This document shows, piece after piece, positions 1-11,105 of a stretch of DNA of 64,000 nt. Below the pieces are notes generated by a model. The model was given only the letters and a program-made list of their open reading frames with translations, did not search any database and was not told where the DNA came from. Numbering within the stretch: the first letter of the stretch is position 1; each line of letters begins with the position of its first letter. Made by a program: the position numbers and the translations under genes. Origin of the DNA: Turnera subulata (taxonomy: Eukaryota; Streptophyta; Magnoliopsida; Malpighiales; Passifloraceae); contig JAKUCV010007158.1 in the NCBI GenBank assembly GCA_028386065.3, forward strand, positions 152,798-216,797, written 5' to 3'.

Positions 1-61
1 GGTCAAATTATTGGTGTTTGAAATACTTTTGCCCATGATTGATTTTGAGTTTATTACTCTA

Positions 62-1175
62 ACAAGTTTATTATTTTTCTAATTTTTAGTATGATTTTTT
101 TCACCTAGAACGGTTGAAAAAAATTATAGAAGTTAGAATTCTTTTTTTTTTTATAAATTTATAGTCAAATTGTGTTTCCATGCAAGATATAAAGTCAAAT
201 TGTTGGCATTTTACAAGATTTTAAGTTGTTTTGAAAGTTGATATAAATAGAGATCATGCTATTGGAAAAGAATTCTAAAAACTTGATTAATAAGAAGTTT
301 TCTGTATAATTCACTTTATATTTATTCATTTGATACGGATGCTGATTTACAAGGTATATAAACTCCTCCCCCGTAAGTTACTTTTGTGTCTGCTATCCAA
401 ATTTCTTACTAATTTACGTGTATATCTTTTTTGTTTTTTTTTAAAATCTTAGTGTATGTCTTGAAGATCCAACTTTTGAGATGTCATATATATATATATA
501 TAGTAAAAATTCTAGCTTTGTTTTTAAATTTACTTTCTTGAAGAGGAAACTAATGCAATTTCATTCCAGATACAATGCAATTAAATAGTTTCTTTTAAAA
601 TGAATAAATTATATGTATATATACATTAAGACGTGGAAATAGAATCCATATACAAAAGCTTTTCAGATAATGAGGGGCATTAATTGAGTGTGGAGGGTAT
701 TACTTTCTCCTCACTACTTTAGCAACCTAGTCAGCAAACTTAATGGTTGTTGTAATATATTCAACATATACAAATCACATAGGCTTCAACTAAAGTCCTG
801 ATGTCTAAGCTTAGTTGAGAATTTCTAACAATGCAGGCTGATAAAATATTTGAATTAGTCTGGATCTCCATTCTCCTAAATTTCCTTGCCTTAGTAAAAC
901 AAACCACTTCTGAATTTCCTTACCTTAGCAAAACAAACCACTTCTTTAACTGTTCATATCTCAATTGCAGCGGTGGTTGTGCTCTAACTATAACAAGTAA
1001 AAGCTGAACCATCAAATAGGGAGCGTTGAGTATCTCTTCAAACTATCCCAATGCCACATTATTCACTGAAGTTGTGCTCTTACGGGTAAGAGAAAAACTA
1101 TCAAATAAGGAGTTTTGAGTATCTCCACAAACTATCCTAATCCCATATTGTTCACTGACTCAGCTTCTGTCCACA
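62..1175. repeat. Duplicated ~1 kb non-coding segment, copy A (uninterrupted)
   Basis: This stretch is clearly similar to the joined pieces 2755-2858 and 8441-9320 in the same orientation. Shared blocks include the T-rich start around 85-160, the stretch near 165-260, the run near 660-740 and the stretch near 800-1030. I see no convincing coding frame. Its main value is that it carries the single TTTAT (158-162) that is duplicated around the LTR element inserted in copy B, so it preserves the pre-insertion state. The original function is unknown: it may be an old transposon fragment or a gene-derived segment. Similarity fades near 1175. Confidence 0.8.
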
Positions 1176-2754
1176 TTTATCGTGGCAGTTCCGGGTTGTG
1201 GTCTAATCCAAATGGAACATGGTCGATATAACCAAGAAAATAGGGGCATACATAATAACTGGAATGTAGTAATAAAATTGTGTTATTGTATTGAATTTTG
1301 CCATGGTTCTTTACATATCTTGGCTCTATACTTATACAACCTAAAATATTATAGTAGCCTTCCAAAGTAAGCCTTGAGTTGGCAATCATTAGCCTCCATG
1401 TTCCTAATTTTATGCCTGATTTCGTGCTTAAATTTCGGAGGACTAGGTTCCGAGGCTGTCGTAGAGCTTCCCGAAGAACCTTGAGCCTTAGGACCATCGT
1501 GGAGCTTCCCAGGAAACCCCTTAGTTAAAATGGGCTCTTCCATTTGTCGGGTTACTTGGGCCATTATGTAGTGTAGATTCTGGGCTTGAGGGTTTGTCGG
1601 GTCCACCAAGACTTTCAGTCATATTAGTAGCCCCCTAAATGGTTTAATCTTGGTACAAGTTTGAGCATTTAAGTATCTATAACCCATTGGATGTCACCGT
1701 TTTGATGGAATACACTTTAGGGAGGGCTGCCTCGTTAAAAACCTTATCAAGAAAAACCTAATGGGATAAAAACTTGATGAAGGAAAAAAGAGTGCAGCAC
1801 ATACTCCGTTCTTCATCGTTTTGATCGTCATGAACCGAGAGACACGCACTCGTCATGGTAGTTTGGGTCGGTACCTTTTCCATTGCTTTATGAATTCAGC
1901 CACCTTTCGGTGCATCATTTGCAACCTGGCTTTTAGACCACTCTCCGAATCGCCATTCGGGAGGTCTTTACTTTTAGCTACTATGGCGTATCATCCTTGG
2001 GCACCTCCTGGCCTTCCTTTTGGAACCTCAGTAAAATTTTGTTTGGAACCACTCCATAGGTTATCTACATTGGGCATTTCTTGGCCGTTATTTTGGATCC
2101 TCCTCAGGAACCTTGCTTTGGGTCAGTCGTGGGTCACTTTGGTGGCTTTGCAATGTCAACACTTTTTGAAGTTGAGCATTGACATTAGGTGCCTCATCAA
2201 GAAAAAGGAGATTTTTGGTGCTACTCTGGCACCCTCTTGAATGGCTCTTAGGCATTAGGAAGCTCTTTTAAGGTGGGAAGCCATGGATGCACTGTGGGTA
2301 TCTTTTGTAGGTGGCTTGCACTGGGCCTTGAAAGTTTAATTTGCCTTGCATCCGTTAAGGCGTTTAAAGCCTTGGGGAGCCATCTCGGGACGCCATCGTG
2401 GTTTTCATCTTTAAGCAAGTTTTTGGAGGCTTCATTTCTTTTAGGTAAGCTTGAAGATTAACTTGAGTTCAATTTGAATTATTTGAAGATGGTAGTACAA
2501 TTTTACTTTTTGGTGGAATTTATTGTGATTTTGCTGGCCATGCCCGAAGTCCAAATGGAGTTAAGAATGTTGTAATTAGTATGCACAAATTGTATGATTC
2601 TATCTGCAATCGTGTAGAAGGTAGGCATCTAACAAGCAAGCAGAATTCTCAGGGTTATATATATATGATAATGGAACCTATGAGATAAGGAACAAAGAGG
2701 AGCTTGTCGAAGGATACTTTGCATATTTGAAATAGGGAAATGCCTTTTGTTTGG
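1176..2754. other. Unassigned region between duplicate copies
   Basis: About 1.6 kb without a gene I can support. Reading frames of 86-139 codons occur on both strands (for example 1821-2240 plus and 1349-1609 minus), but none shows a recognisable domain. Only 1683-1815 resembles another part of the window (see the Copia LTR fragment). A short TA run lies near 2658-2668. The flanking duplication makes transposon-derived DNA the likeliest content. Confidence 0.5.
1683..1815 (-). mobile_element. Ty1/Copia LTR fragment
   Basis: This block matches 56040-56175, the LTR end of the decayed Copia element further right. Both share the stretch around CCTTATCAAGAAAAACC, then a run in which the plant loses or keeps single bases before AAAAGAGTGCAG. 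On the minus strand this wording is typical of the R/U5 part of plant Copia LTRs. The fragment has no identified partner LTR or coding region nearby, so it is a relic or a solo LTR with unclear ends. Confidence 0.45.
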
Positions 2755-2858
2755 TATACTGCACTTTGTTTTATTATTTTTTTACTATGATTTTTTTTCA
2801 TCTAAAACTATTGAAAAAAATATTGAAGATAGAATTATTTTTTTCTTTATAAATTTAT
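2755..2858. repeat. Duplicated segment, copy B, left part
   Basis: Matches positions ~62-162 of copy A. It ends in TTTAT (2854-2858), the left target-site duplication of the LTR retrotransposon that interrupts copy B. The match resumes at 8441. Confidence 0.8.
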
Positions 2859-5448
2859 TGTCACGCCCCCGCCTAAGCGCGACCGGCCAGGTACCGTGTG
2901 CACCCACATCGTGCCACAAGGCACCCCAAGGCCAATAATCATCTCTACAGAAGCTAGTTGCCTCTGCCTCGGGGGTTACCAACCAAAAACTATGCGCAGT
3001 GTAAACGGAAGCAAACCAACAAATGCAAAGGCTACGTAGACACTAGAAAGTGCAAAACAATCCATACCGCTAATGTTATAGAATTCTGCTACAAGGGCCA
3101 CTACTCATGCTATATATGGATATAACCTCTTTTACGTGAATTAATACAATAGAACAAACGACTCGGCTAAACCCATCGACCTACAGCCCGCACTCTCATC
3201 CTCGCACCTGAAAGACAAGGGGAGAAGTTGGGGGTGTGTATAAAACTCAACAAGTAAATAAGCCATGCAAGATAGCAACTACAACTGCACACAAAGCTCG
3301 GCATGAGCATCACACATTCATGCAGCACATAATACAGTGCAAGGCATACAACAAAACACGTATCGAGCACTCACGCCCCAAAGCAATCCTCATGTCCCAG
3401 ACACTCTCTGGTCCCATTCCCCCCGACCAGCTAGGGTATGATGTGCCCCAAGGCAGCCTATGTAGTTTGGTAGCTTATACAGGTACGAGGCATACAGAAT
3501 ATCATAGAGCCCATAGTCCCACGTACGAGGCGTACAGAATATCATAGAGCCCATAGTCCCACGTACGAGGCGTACAGAATACCAAATAGCCCACAACCCT
3601 ACGTACGAGGCATACAGAATGTCTAGCTACCACAACTCACACAGCTCCCGACCGACATCGTGTCACACCTGTAATAGCCAAGCAGAACTAACTCCGCAAG
3701 GTCAGTTCCATTGTTCTCACTGACTAGAGCCCTGTACAAGGCACCCAGTGCCATCGTCATATGGCACACAAGTTTACGACAAGTGCCCACCATCTCATGG
3801 TATGTGGAAGCCTCGCAAGCACCACCCATTCACCCACTGCACCTCAACCAACTCGCTAGTGGTACCACAATCACAAACACAAGCAACGCAATCACATGCC
3901 ACTCACAAGCACATTAAGTGCAATTCCAAACATCAGCACAACAAGTGCAATGCAATCAATCCAATAAGGGCAGCAATTGTGCCACAAGCACACAACACAA
4001 TCATGGTCCATCGACAACTCACAATGCATAGCAATTATGCACAAATAACCAACAAAGGCCAACTAGGCATGATTAGTCCACAATGGCCAGCAATGTCCAA
4101 TTAGTCCATAATGACTAGCAAGCAAAATCAACACACCATCAAGCAAAATAAGCATGCAAAATAGCCTTCCGCCCAACAAAGGGTGCACTAGCAATCACCA
4201 CCCGCATAACTAATTTACTTACCATCACCTAGGAATCCGTAGGCCAATTCCCTTCCTTTGGAACCAGTGGGTATCTTGGATCTTAGTCCCTATTTCACAT
4301 ACACAAAGAGACAATCTAATTAATCCACAGCAGCTATAGGTTGTGAAACACAACTCAAAATCATAACACTTATCTTTTCTTAAATCGGGCAGAAACTGTC
4401 CTGCACCAACAGCAAATTCAACACGAAATACAAAGGCCCTGTAGGCCGAACCAGCTCAGGTCCCCAACATAATAATTGTAGCCCGGCCTCTTATCTTTCC
4501 ATAGACACAAATAACACTCAATTTCAAGGTGTCTAGCTCCAGATATGGCTCCAACAACAACTCATGGTCAAGCTGCAGGACTGTTCCAGGACTGCTGCAG
4601 AACTGTGAACTTTGAGGTCCATAACTCTCTCCTTTCTACGTCAAAATCATCCAAATTGGTCCCATATGAAAGATATATATGTTAGCTATCATTTGACTTT
4701 GGTTTCACTCAATTCTAACCAGGGTTTGGCCGGAATCACTATTTTAGTTGCTAGGGGTCAGTCTGCCCGAGAGCAGAACCCCTTAGCTCACTTCCCTTCT
4801 CTTTCTCTTTTTTTCTCTTTCTTTCTCCTCTCAAGCTGAGCACGAATTTGGTTCTGGAGATATGGGTGAGAGGTTCCTGATTCACCTCCTTAATGCATGG
4901 GCAAGTAGGTGAGTGAGCACCCACTTGCCACCTCTTGCCCAAAGCTAGCCACTTGCACAAGCACGACCACCTCGTGCTTGTTTTCGGTCCAATTGGCTCG
5001 TGACACCGAGCTGCTAGCTTGCACACCCAAAGCCACCAGCAGCTTATTCCCGAGCTACTTGGCTCACTCTGATTGGTCGGTTTGGTCAACCACGAATTTA
5101 CACACCATCGGGTCCGATTGTGCACCAACGGGCACCCCGGTGTCCCCGTTGTGCACCATTCCATGCCAACTCGAGCCAACGGGTATTGCCTTTGAGCAAC
5201 TGTGCCTCCAATGCACTAATTGCACCTAAGAAACACAATGGCAATACTAACCATCTTATGTCAACCAATTAAATTGATCGGGCTCTTGGTACCTCAAAGT
5301 TTTCCAACTCGTGCCTTAGCACTTTTCCACACGTAGTCGTGCACACTAGGCCAAGCCCGTGAGCACTATATGCCACATTCTACGCTGAGAACCATCTCCC
5401 ATCTTGTAGGCATCACACTAAGCTCCAGGGCATGTACGGGGTGTCACA
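2859..5448 (-). repeat. Left LTR (3' LTR in element orientation)
   Basis: 2590 bp direct repeat of 5886-8440. It contains a four-unit 40 bp minisatellite near 3483-3630. Relative to the right LTR it carries small extra segments near 4575-4600 and near 5170-5185. Reading frames of up to 142 codons on both strands (for example 4751-5179 minus) recur in the other LTR with different lengths and show no domain. Confidence 0.9.
3483..3625. repeat. 40 bp tandem repeat inside LTR, four units
   Basis: The word GTACGAGGC recurs at 3483, 3523, 3563 and 3603, exactly 40 bp apart. The homologous stretch of the right LTR has three such units (6534, 6574, 6614), so unit number has changed since insertion. 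Confidence 0.85.
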
Positions 5449-5451
5449 GTA

Positions 5452-5461
5452 TCCCCTCCTT
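5452..5461 (-). other. Polypurine tract of the LTR element
   Basis: On the minus strand this reads AAGGAGGGGA, followed after four bases by the LTR start TGTGACACCCC at 5448. Its position directly before the 3' LTR fits the plus-strand priming site. Confidence 0.75.
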
Positions 5462-5552
5462 AAAGAAATTCGCCCTCGAATTTCCTTGGTAGTGCCTTTT
5501 GGCTAACCGAGCCAATAGTCCCAATCGGGCAAGAAAGTGCACTACTTGCACA
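5460..5552 (-). pseudogene. Remnant C-terminal end of a Gypsy-type pol polyprotein
   Basis: The minus strand is open for roughly 30 codons and ends ALPRKFEGEFL-stop immediately before the polypurine tract. Many plant Ty3/Gypsy integrase ORFs end with a similar acidic FEDEFL-like tail just upstream of the 3' LTR. All upstream gag-pol sequence is missing. This is a short match based on family knowledge, so the assignment is tentative, but its position is exactly as expected. Confidence 0.5.
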
Positions 5553-5870
5553 TTGGTACACTGTTGCGTGCATTGACGCGCCAACTGAACCAACCATGCT
5601 GTCAAAATGCCACATTCAGGCCACCTCGTAAATCACACGGCCACTACAGGCCAAACAAGCCAACCACGCTTCCGTAGCGCTACTCCGCTTACACCTCAAG
5701 CACGCTACACAAGTTAATAATCAACCACTTCATAGCAAGAAAATATAACACATATAGCATATAAGTTGCACAAAGCATATGGAAGACACATGTCTCTCAC
5801 CAACCCACAATCTCTAACTCGATGGGTACTAGCCACTAGACTCAACAACCTATGTCCCTTAGCAAACAAT

Positions 5871-5882
5871 GCTCCGCTACCA
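5871..5882 (-). other. Primer binding site variant of the LTR element
   Basis: Minus strand TGGTAGCGGAGC. It matches the usual plant initiator-tRNA-Met site TGGTATCAGAGC at 10 of 12 positions and lies three bases inside the 5' LTR boundary. The TRIM at 35.5 kb carries the identical 12-mer. Confidence 0.65.
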
Positions 5883-5885
5883 TTC

Positions 5886-8440
5886 TGTCACGCCCCCGCC
5901 TAAGCGCGACCGGCCAGGTACCGTGTGCACCCACATCGTGCCACAAGGCACCCCAAGACCTATAATCATCTCTACAGAAGCTAGTTGCCTCTGCCTCCGG
6001 TTACCAACCAAAACATGTGCGCAGTGTAAACGGAGGCAAACCAACAAATGCAAAGGCAACGTAGACACTAAAAAGTGCAAAACAATCCATACCACTAATG
6101 TTATAGAATTTTGCTACAAGGGGCACTACTCATGCTACATATGGATATAACCTCTTTTACATGAATTAATACAATAGAACATACGACTCGGCTAAACCCA
6201 TCGACCTACAGCCCGCACTCTCACCCTCACATCTAAAAGACAAGGGGAGAAATGGGGGTGAGTATAAAACTCAGCAAGTAAATAAGCCATGCAAGATAGC
6301 AACTACAACTGCACACAAAGCTCGGCATGAGCATCACAAATTCATGCAGCATATAATACAGTGGAAGGCACACAACAAAACACATGTCGAGCACTCACAC
6401 CCCTAAGCAATCCTCGTGTCCCAGACACGCTCTGGTCCCATTCCTCCCGACCAGCTAGGGTATGATGTGCCCCAAGGCAGCCTATGTAGTTTGGTAACTT
6501 ATACAGGTGTTACTCCTTAGCCCACAGCCCAACGTACGAGGCATACAGAATATCATATAGCCCACAGCCCCACGTACGAGGCATACAAAATACCGAATAG
6601 CCCACAGCCCCATGTACGAGGCATACAGATTGTCTAGCTACCACAACTCACATAGCTCCAGGGGGACATCGTGTCACACCTGTAATAGCCAAGCGGAACT
6701 AACTCCGCAAGGTCAGTGCCACCGCTCTCACTGACTAGAGCCCTGTACAAGGCACCCAGTGCCATCATCTTGTGGTGCACCAGTTTACTACAAGTGCCCA
6801 CCATCTCATGGTACGTGCAAGCCTTGCAAGCACTACCCGTACACCCAGTGCACCTCAACCAACTGGCCAGTGGTACCACATTCACAAACACAAGCAAGGT
6901 AATCACATGCCACTCACAAGCACATTAAGTGCAATGCCAAACATCAGCACAACAAGTGCAATGCAATCAATCCAATAAGGGCAGCAATTGTGCCACAAGC
7001 ACACAACACAATCATGGTCCATCGACAACTCACAATGCATAGCAATTATGCACAAATAACCAACAAAGGCCAACTAGGCATGATTAGTCCACAATGGCCA
7101 GCAATGTCCAATTAGTCCACAATGACCAGCAAGCCAAATCAACACTCCATCATGCAAAATAAGCACGCAAAATAGCCTTCAGCCCAACAAAGGGTGCACT
7201 AGCAATCACCACCAGCATAACCAATTTACTTACCATCACCTAGGAATCCCTAGGCCAATTCCCTTCCTTTGGAACCAGTGGGTATCTTGGACCTTAGTCC
7301 CTGTTTCACATACATAAACACACAATCCAATTAATCCACAGCAGCAATAGGTTGTGAAACACAACTCAAAATCATAACACTTTTCTTTTCTCAAATCGGA
7401 CAGAAACTGTCCTGCACCAACAGCAACTTCAACACGAAATACAAAGGCCTTATCAGCCGAACCAGCTCAGGGCCTCAACATAACAGCTGTAAAACTGCCT
7501 CTTATCTTTCCATAGACACAAATAACAATCAATTTCAAGGTTTCTAGCTCAAGATATGGATCCAACAACAACTCATAGTCAAGCTGTAGGACTGCTGTAG
7601 AACTGTGAACTTTGAGGTCCATAACTTTCTCCTTTCTGCATCAAAATCATCCAAATTGGTCCCATATGAAAGCTATATATGTTAGCTATCATTTGGCTTT
7701 AGTTTCACTCAATTCCAAACCAGGGGTTTGGCCGGAATCACTATTTTAGTTGCTAGGGGTCAGTCTGCCCGAGAGCAGAACCCCTTAGCTTACTTCCCTT
7801 CTCTTTCTCTCTTTTTCTCTTCCTTTCTCCTCTCAAGCTGAGCACGAATTTGGTTCTGGAGATATGGGTGAGAGGTGCCTGATTCACCTCCATACTGCAT
7901 GGGCAAGTAGGTGAGTGAGCACCCACTTGCCACCTCTTGCCCAAAGCTAGCCACTTGCACAAGGACGGCCACCTCGTGCTTATTTTCGGTCCAATTGGCT
8001 CGTGACACCGAGCTGCTAGCTTGCACACCCAAAGCCACCAGCAGCTTATTCCCGAGCTACTTGGCTCACTCTGATTGGTCGGTTTGGCCAATCACGAATT
8101 TACACACCATCGGGTCCGATTATGCACCAACGGGCACCCCGGTGCCCTCGTTGTGCACCATTCCGTGCCAACGGGTATTGCCTTTGATCAATTATGCCTC
8201 CAATGCACTAATTGCACCTAAGAAACACATTGGCAATACTAACCAACTTATGTCCACCAATTAAATTGATTGGGCTCTTGGTACCTCAAAGTTATCCAAC
8301 CCGTGCCATAGCACTTTTCCACACATAGTCGTGCACACTAGGCCAAGCCCGTGAGTACTATATGCCACATTCTACGCTGAGAACCATCTCCCGTCTTATA
8401 GGCATCACACAAAACTCAAGGGCATGTTCGGGGTGTCACA
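5886..8440 (-). repeat. Right LTR (5' LTR in element orientation)
   Basis: 2555 bp direct repeat of 2859-5448 with TG...CA ends. Holds three units of the 40 bp minisatellite (6534-6640) and lacks two short segments present in the left LTR. A 5' LTR should carry the promoter, but I cannot point to a TATA box with confidence. Confidence 0.9.
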
Positions 8441-9320
8441 TTTATAGTCAAATTGTGTTTCTATGCAAGATACAAAGTTGACTTATTGGCATTTTACCAG
8501 ATTCTAAGTTGTTTTGGAAATTGGTGCAAATAAAGATCATGCAATCACAAGAGACTTCCAAAAACTAAGAGTCTTCTGTACAAATCACTTTCTATTCATT
8601 CATTTGATGTGGATCCTAATTGACAAGGTACAGAAACTCCTCCTCCATAAGCCACTTTCGTGTCTGCTATCCAAATTTCTTACTAATTTAAGAATATATC
8701 TTTTTCCTTTTACATCTTAGTATGTCTTGAAGATCCAACTTTTGAGATATGTCATGTACTATCGATAAATTGTATATTTTAAGTAAAAATTTTTGCTTTA
8801 TTTTTTAATTTACTTCCTTGGAGAGGAAACCAATGCAATTTCATTCCAGATACAATGCAATTAAAGAGTTTGTTTTAAATCAATAAACCATATGTGTATA
8901 TCAGATAATGAGGGTCATTAATTGAGTGTGGAGGGTATTGCTTTCTCCTCACTACCTTAGCAACCTAGTTAGCAAACCTAACGGCTGTTGTAATATGATC
9001 AACATATGCAAATCTCAAACGCTCCAAAAAGTCCTGATGCCTAGGCTTGGTTGAGAATCTCTAGCATTGCAGGCTGATAAAATATTTGAATTGGTCTCGA
9101 TCTCCACTCTCTTGAATTTCCTTGCCGTAGCAAAACATACCACTTCTTTAACCGTTCATGCCTTAGTTGCAGTGGGTGGTTGTGCTCTAACTATAATGAG
9201 TAAGAGCTAAACCATCAAATAGGGAGCATTGAGTATCTCTGCAAACTATTCCAATTCCACATTGTTCACAAACTATCCCATTCCCACATTGTTCACAGAC
9301 CCAGCCTTCTGAACATGGTG
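8441..9320. repeat. Duplicated segment, copy B, right part
   Basis: Resumes the match to copy A (163 to ~1175) directly after the LTR element, beginning with the right TTTAT duplication (8441-8445). No coding frame is supported. 9321-9470 shows nothing recognisable. Confidence 0.8.
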
Positions 9321-9470
9321 CAAGCACATTCTTTAGTTACATATGTGGTCTTTATCGTAGCACATTCTTAACTCCATATGAAATTATCACATTTCGCACA
9401 AGGTTTAAATAAGGACTTTTAGTTACATTCTTTCTTGTAAATAATTTAACATTGGGTTTTTGTTACAGTT

Positions 9471-11105
9471 GGTACCCAACTTTCTTATGTTTGGTCAATC
9501 GTGTACCTACAACTTTTCTCGAGACATTTATGTACCTTGAGTTTTAACGGGCAGGTCAATCATGAGTCTCGGGCGGGGTATGTGCTGACATGATTTGTGC
9601 CCGATTTTGGGTTGCTGCCCGTGGCTCAAAACGACGTAGTATCACCATGATACGCCGTCCACGTGTAAAACAGGGGTCCCACTCATTTTCCATCCCCCAC
9701 CCGGTTTAAGAGGTTCAACCGAAAAATTATTTGGCCCGAACCATCCGCTGAGTCCCTAATATAAGCCTTCAACCAATTATTTTTTTTTGTTTACATGTTA
9801 AATTAAATTGAAAAAAAAAGAACAATTTCGATTAACGTCCAAAGTTGAAAAAAACCCACCAGAATAAAATTGTAAACTATATTTATTAATTACAATGAAT
9901 TCGATCCTACTTTTACTCCTAATTTCACTCATTAATTTTCCCCTTAATTTTTTCAAAACTAAATTTTTGTTACCATCAAGATTAAAATAATCACAGCCTA
10001 TATTTCCTCTTGAACCCGGCGTGAATTAAAAAGAAAAGATAGACAAGAACAACAACCCAAGAACCCCATTAGTTCTTCCTAAAAAAAAAAAAAAAAACCC
10101 ATTAGTTCAGCACCACCCCCCAAATGGAACGCACAGATTTGCAAGCAGCAAAGTAGCACTGCCACCCAAGAACCCCACCATCACCACCACCTGCATCACC
10201 ATCTACAACAACAGCAGCAACAATTTTCTTTTCATGGGAGATCATCAAATACTGGAGGAGGAGGAGGAGGACCACCACACCAGCAAGGTCCCTCCTTTAT
10301 GGGCTCCATCCCAATCCTAGCTGGTCTCCACCAGCACAGTAGTAATCTTGGTCCACTATCCACCACCCAAATCGGTGACAGCTTGAGGAGACTGCCATGG
10401 TTGTCTCTAACCCCACCAAGGAGAAAACTCCCACCAGCCCGTCAACACTTCCGTCAAAATCGAGAACTAGATGGTGGCTTTATTGTTGCTGATTTCAATG
10501 ACGGAGAAGATGGAGACGGCGATTTGGTGGCGGTGGCTCTGCCTGAGGGCTGTTGTCCATGGCAGCGTGAAGAAGATGGGGCTGGAGAGGGCGGTGAGGG
10601 CTGTGGTGCAGTCTTTTTCTTTTTAATCAAATAAAAATAAGGCAGCCAAGGAGTCGAGAAGAGATAGAGGGTGGAGATTTTTTTGTTTTTGATGAAAAAA
10701 ATAAAATTCTATGAAAATGGTTGGGTTGGAATATTTTTTTTCATATTTTCAATTTGAAAAATATGGTCTGGATGTGAATTAAAAATATATGGCAAGACCT
10801 GAATTGAACCGGTAGTGGGTTGGGTTTTGAAGCTGAAATCGGGATAGAACCGGGTAGGAAGCTTGGGAAGGGGTTGAATAATGGGTGGGATCCACTTATG
10901 ACACGTGGACGCAAAACGACGTCGTATCGTGATATACTACGTCGTTTTGAGCCACGGGCAGCAGCCCGAAATCGGGCAGAAACCACGTCAGCACATGCCC
11001 CGCCCGAGACCCATGATTGACCTGCCCGTTAAAACTCCAAGTATATAAATGTCTCAAGAAAAGTTGTAGGTACACGATTGACCGAACATAAGAAAGTTGG
11101 GTACC
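9471..11105. mobile_element. Non-autonomous Mutator-like element (long-TIR MULE), 1635 bp
   Basis: The ends are long, high-identity terminal inverted repeats. Positions 9471-~9700, beginning GGTACCCAACTTTC, are the reverse complement of ~10876-11105, with shared inner blocks such as the CACGTG-containing stretch and the AAAACGACG motif. TIRs over 200 bp without an encoded transposase are typical of MULEs. The expected 9-11 bp target-site duplication was not found beside these ends (GTTACAGTT against ATGCACTGA), so the insertion is old or the exact ends differ. The interior holds a possible captured gene piece near 10124-10634. Confidence 0.75.
10124..10634 (+). pseudogene. Possible captured gene fragment inside MULE
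   Basis: The MULE interior has codon-like sequence rich in CAG/CAA, GGA and CCA. In one frame it reads QQQQFSFHGRSS followed by a Gly run and PPHQQGPSFMGSIP, and this continues as an open frame of 111 codons from the ATG at 10299. An ATG at 10124 is in a different frame and meets a stop. Gln/Gly/Pro-rich segments like this occur in plant transcription regulators, but I do not recognise the parent gene. Pack-MULE capture is an inference. Confidence 0.3.

Larger units (their letters stand above)
2859..8440 (-). mobile_element. LTR retrotransposon with very large LTRs and almost no interior, non-autonomous
   Basis: The element runs from TGTCACGCCCC to GGGGTGTCACA (TG...CA ends) and is flanked by a perfect 5 bp TTTAT duplication (2854-2858 and 8441-8445). 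The two LTRs (2859-5448, 5886-8440) are direct repeats of 2590 and 2555 bp, and only 437 bp lie between them. Orientation is minus. A primer-binding-site-like TGGTAGCGGAGC sits two or three bases inside the right LTR (5871-5882), and a purine tract, AAGGAGGGGA on the minus strand, abuts the left LTR (5452-5461). No gag or protease/RT domain remains. The interior keeps only a short pol tail ending in KFEGEFL, which resembles the ends of plant Ty3/Gypsy polyproteins. Movement would need proteins supplied in trans. LTR divergence of a few percent and small indels suggest moderate age. Confidence 0.9.

Noticed and set aside
1821..2240. 139-codon frame as a gene
   Set aside because: No recognisable domain or splice context, and the neighbouring sequence is repeat-like.
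4751..5179. 142-codon minus-strand frame and its counterpart at 7753-8091
   Set aside because: Lies within LTRs, changes length between the two LTR copies and has no domain.
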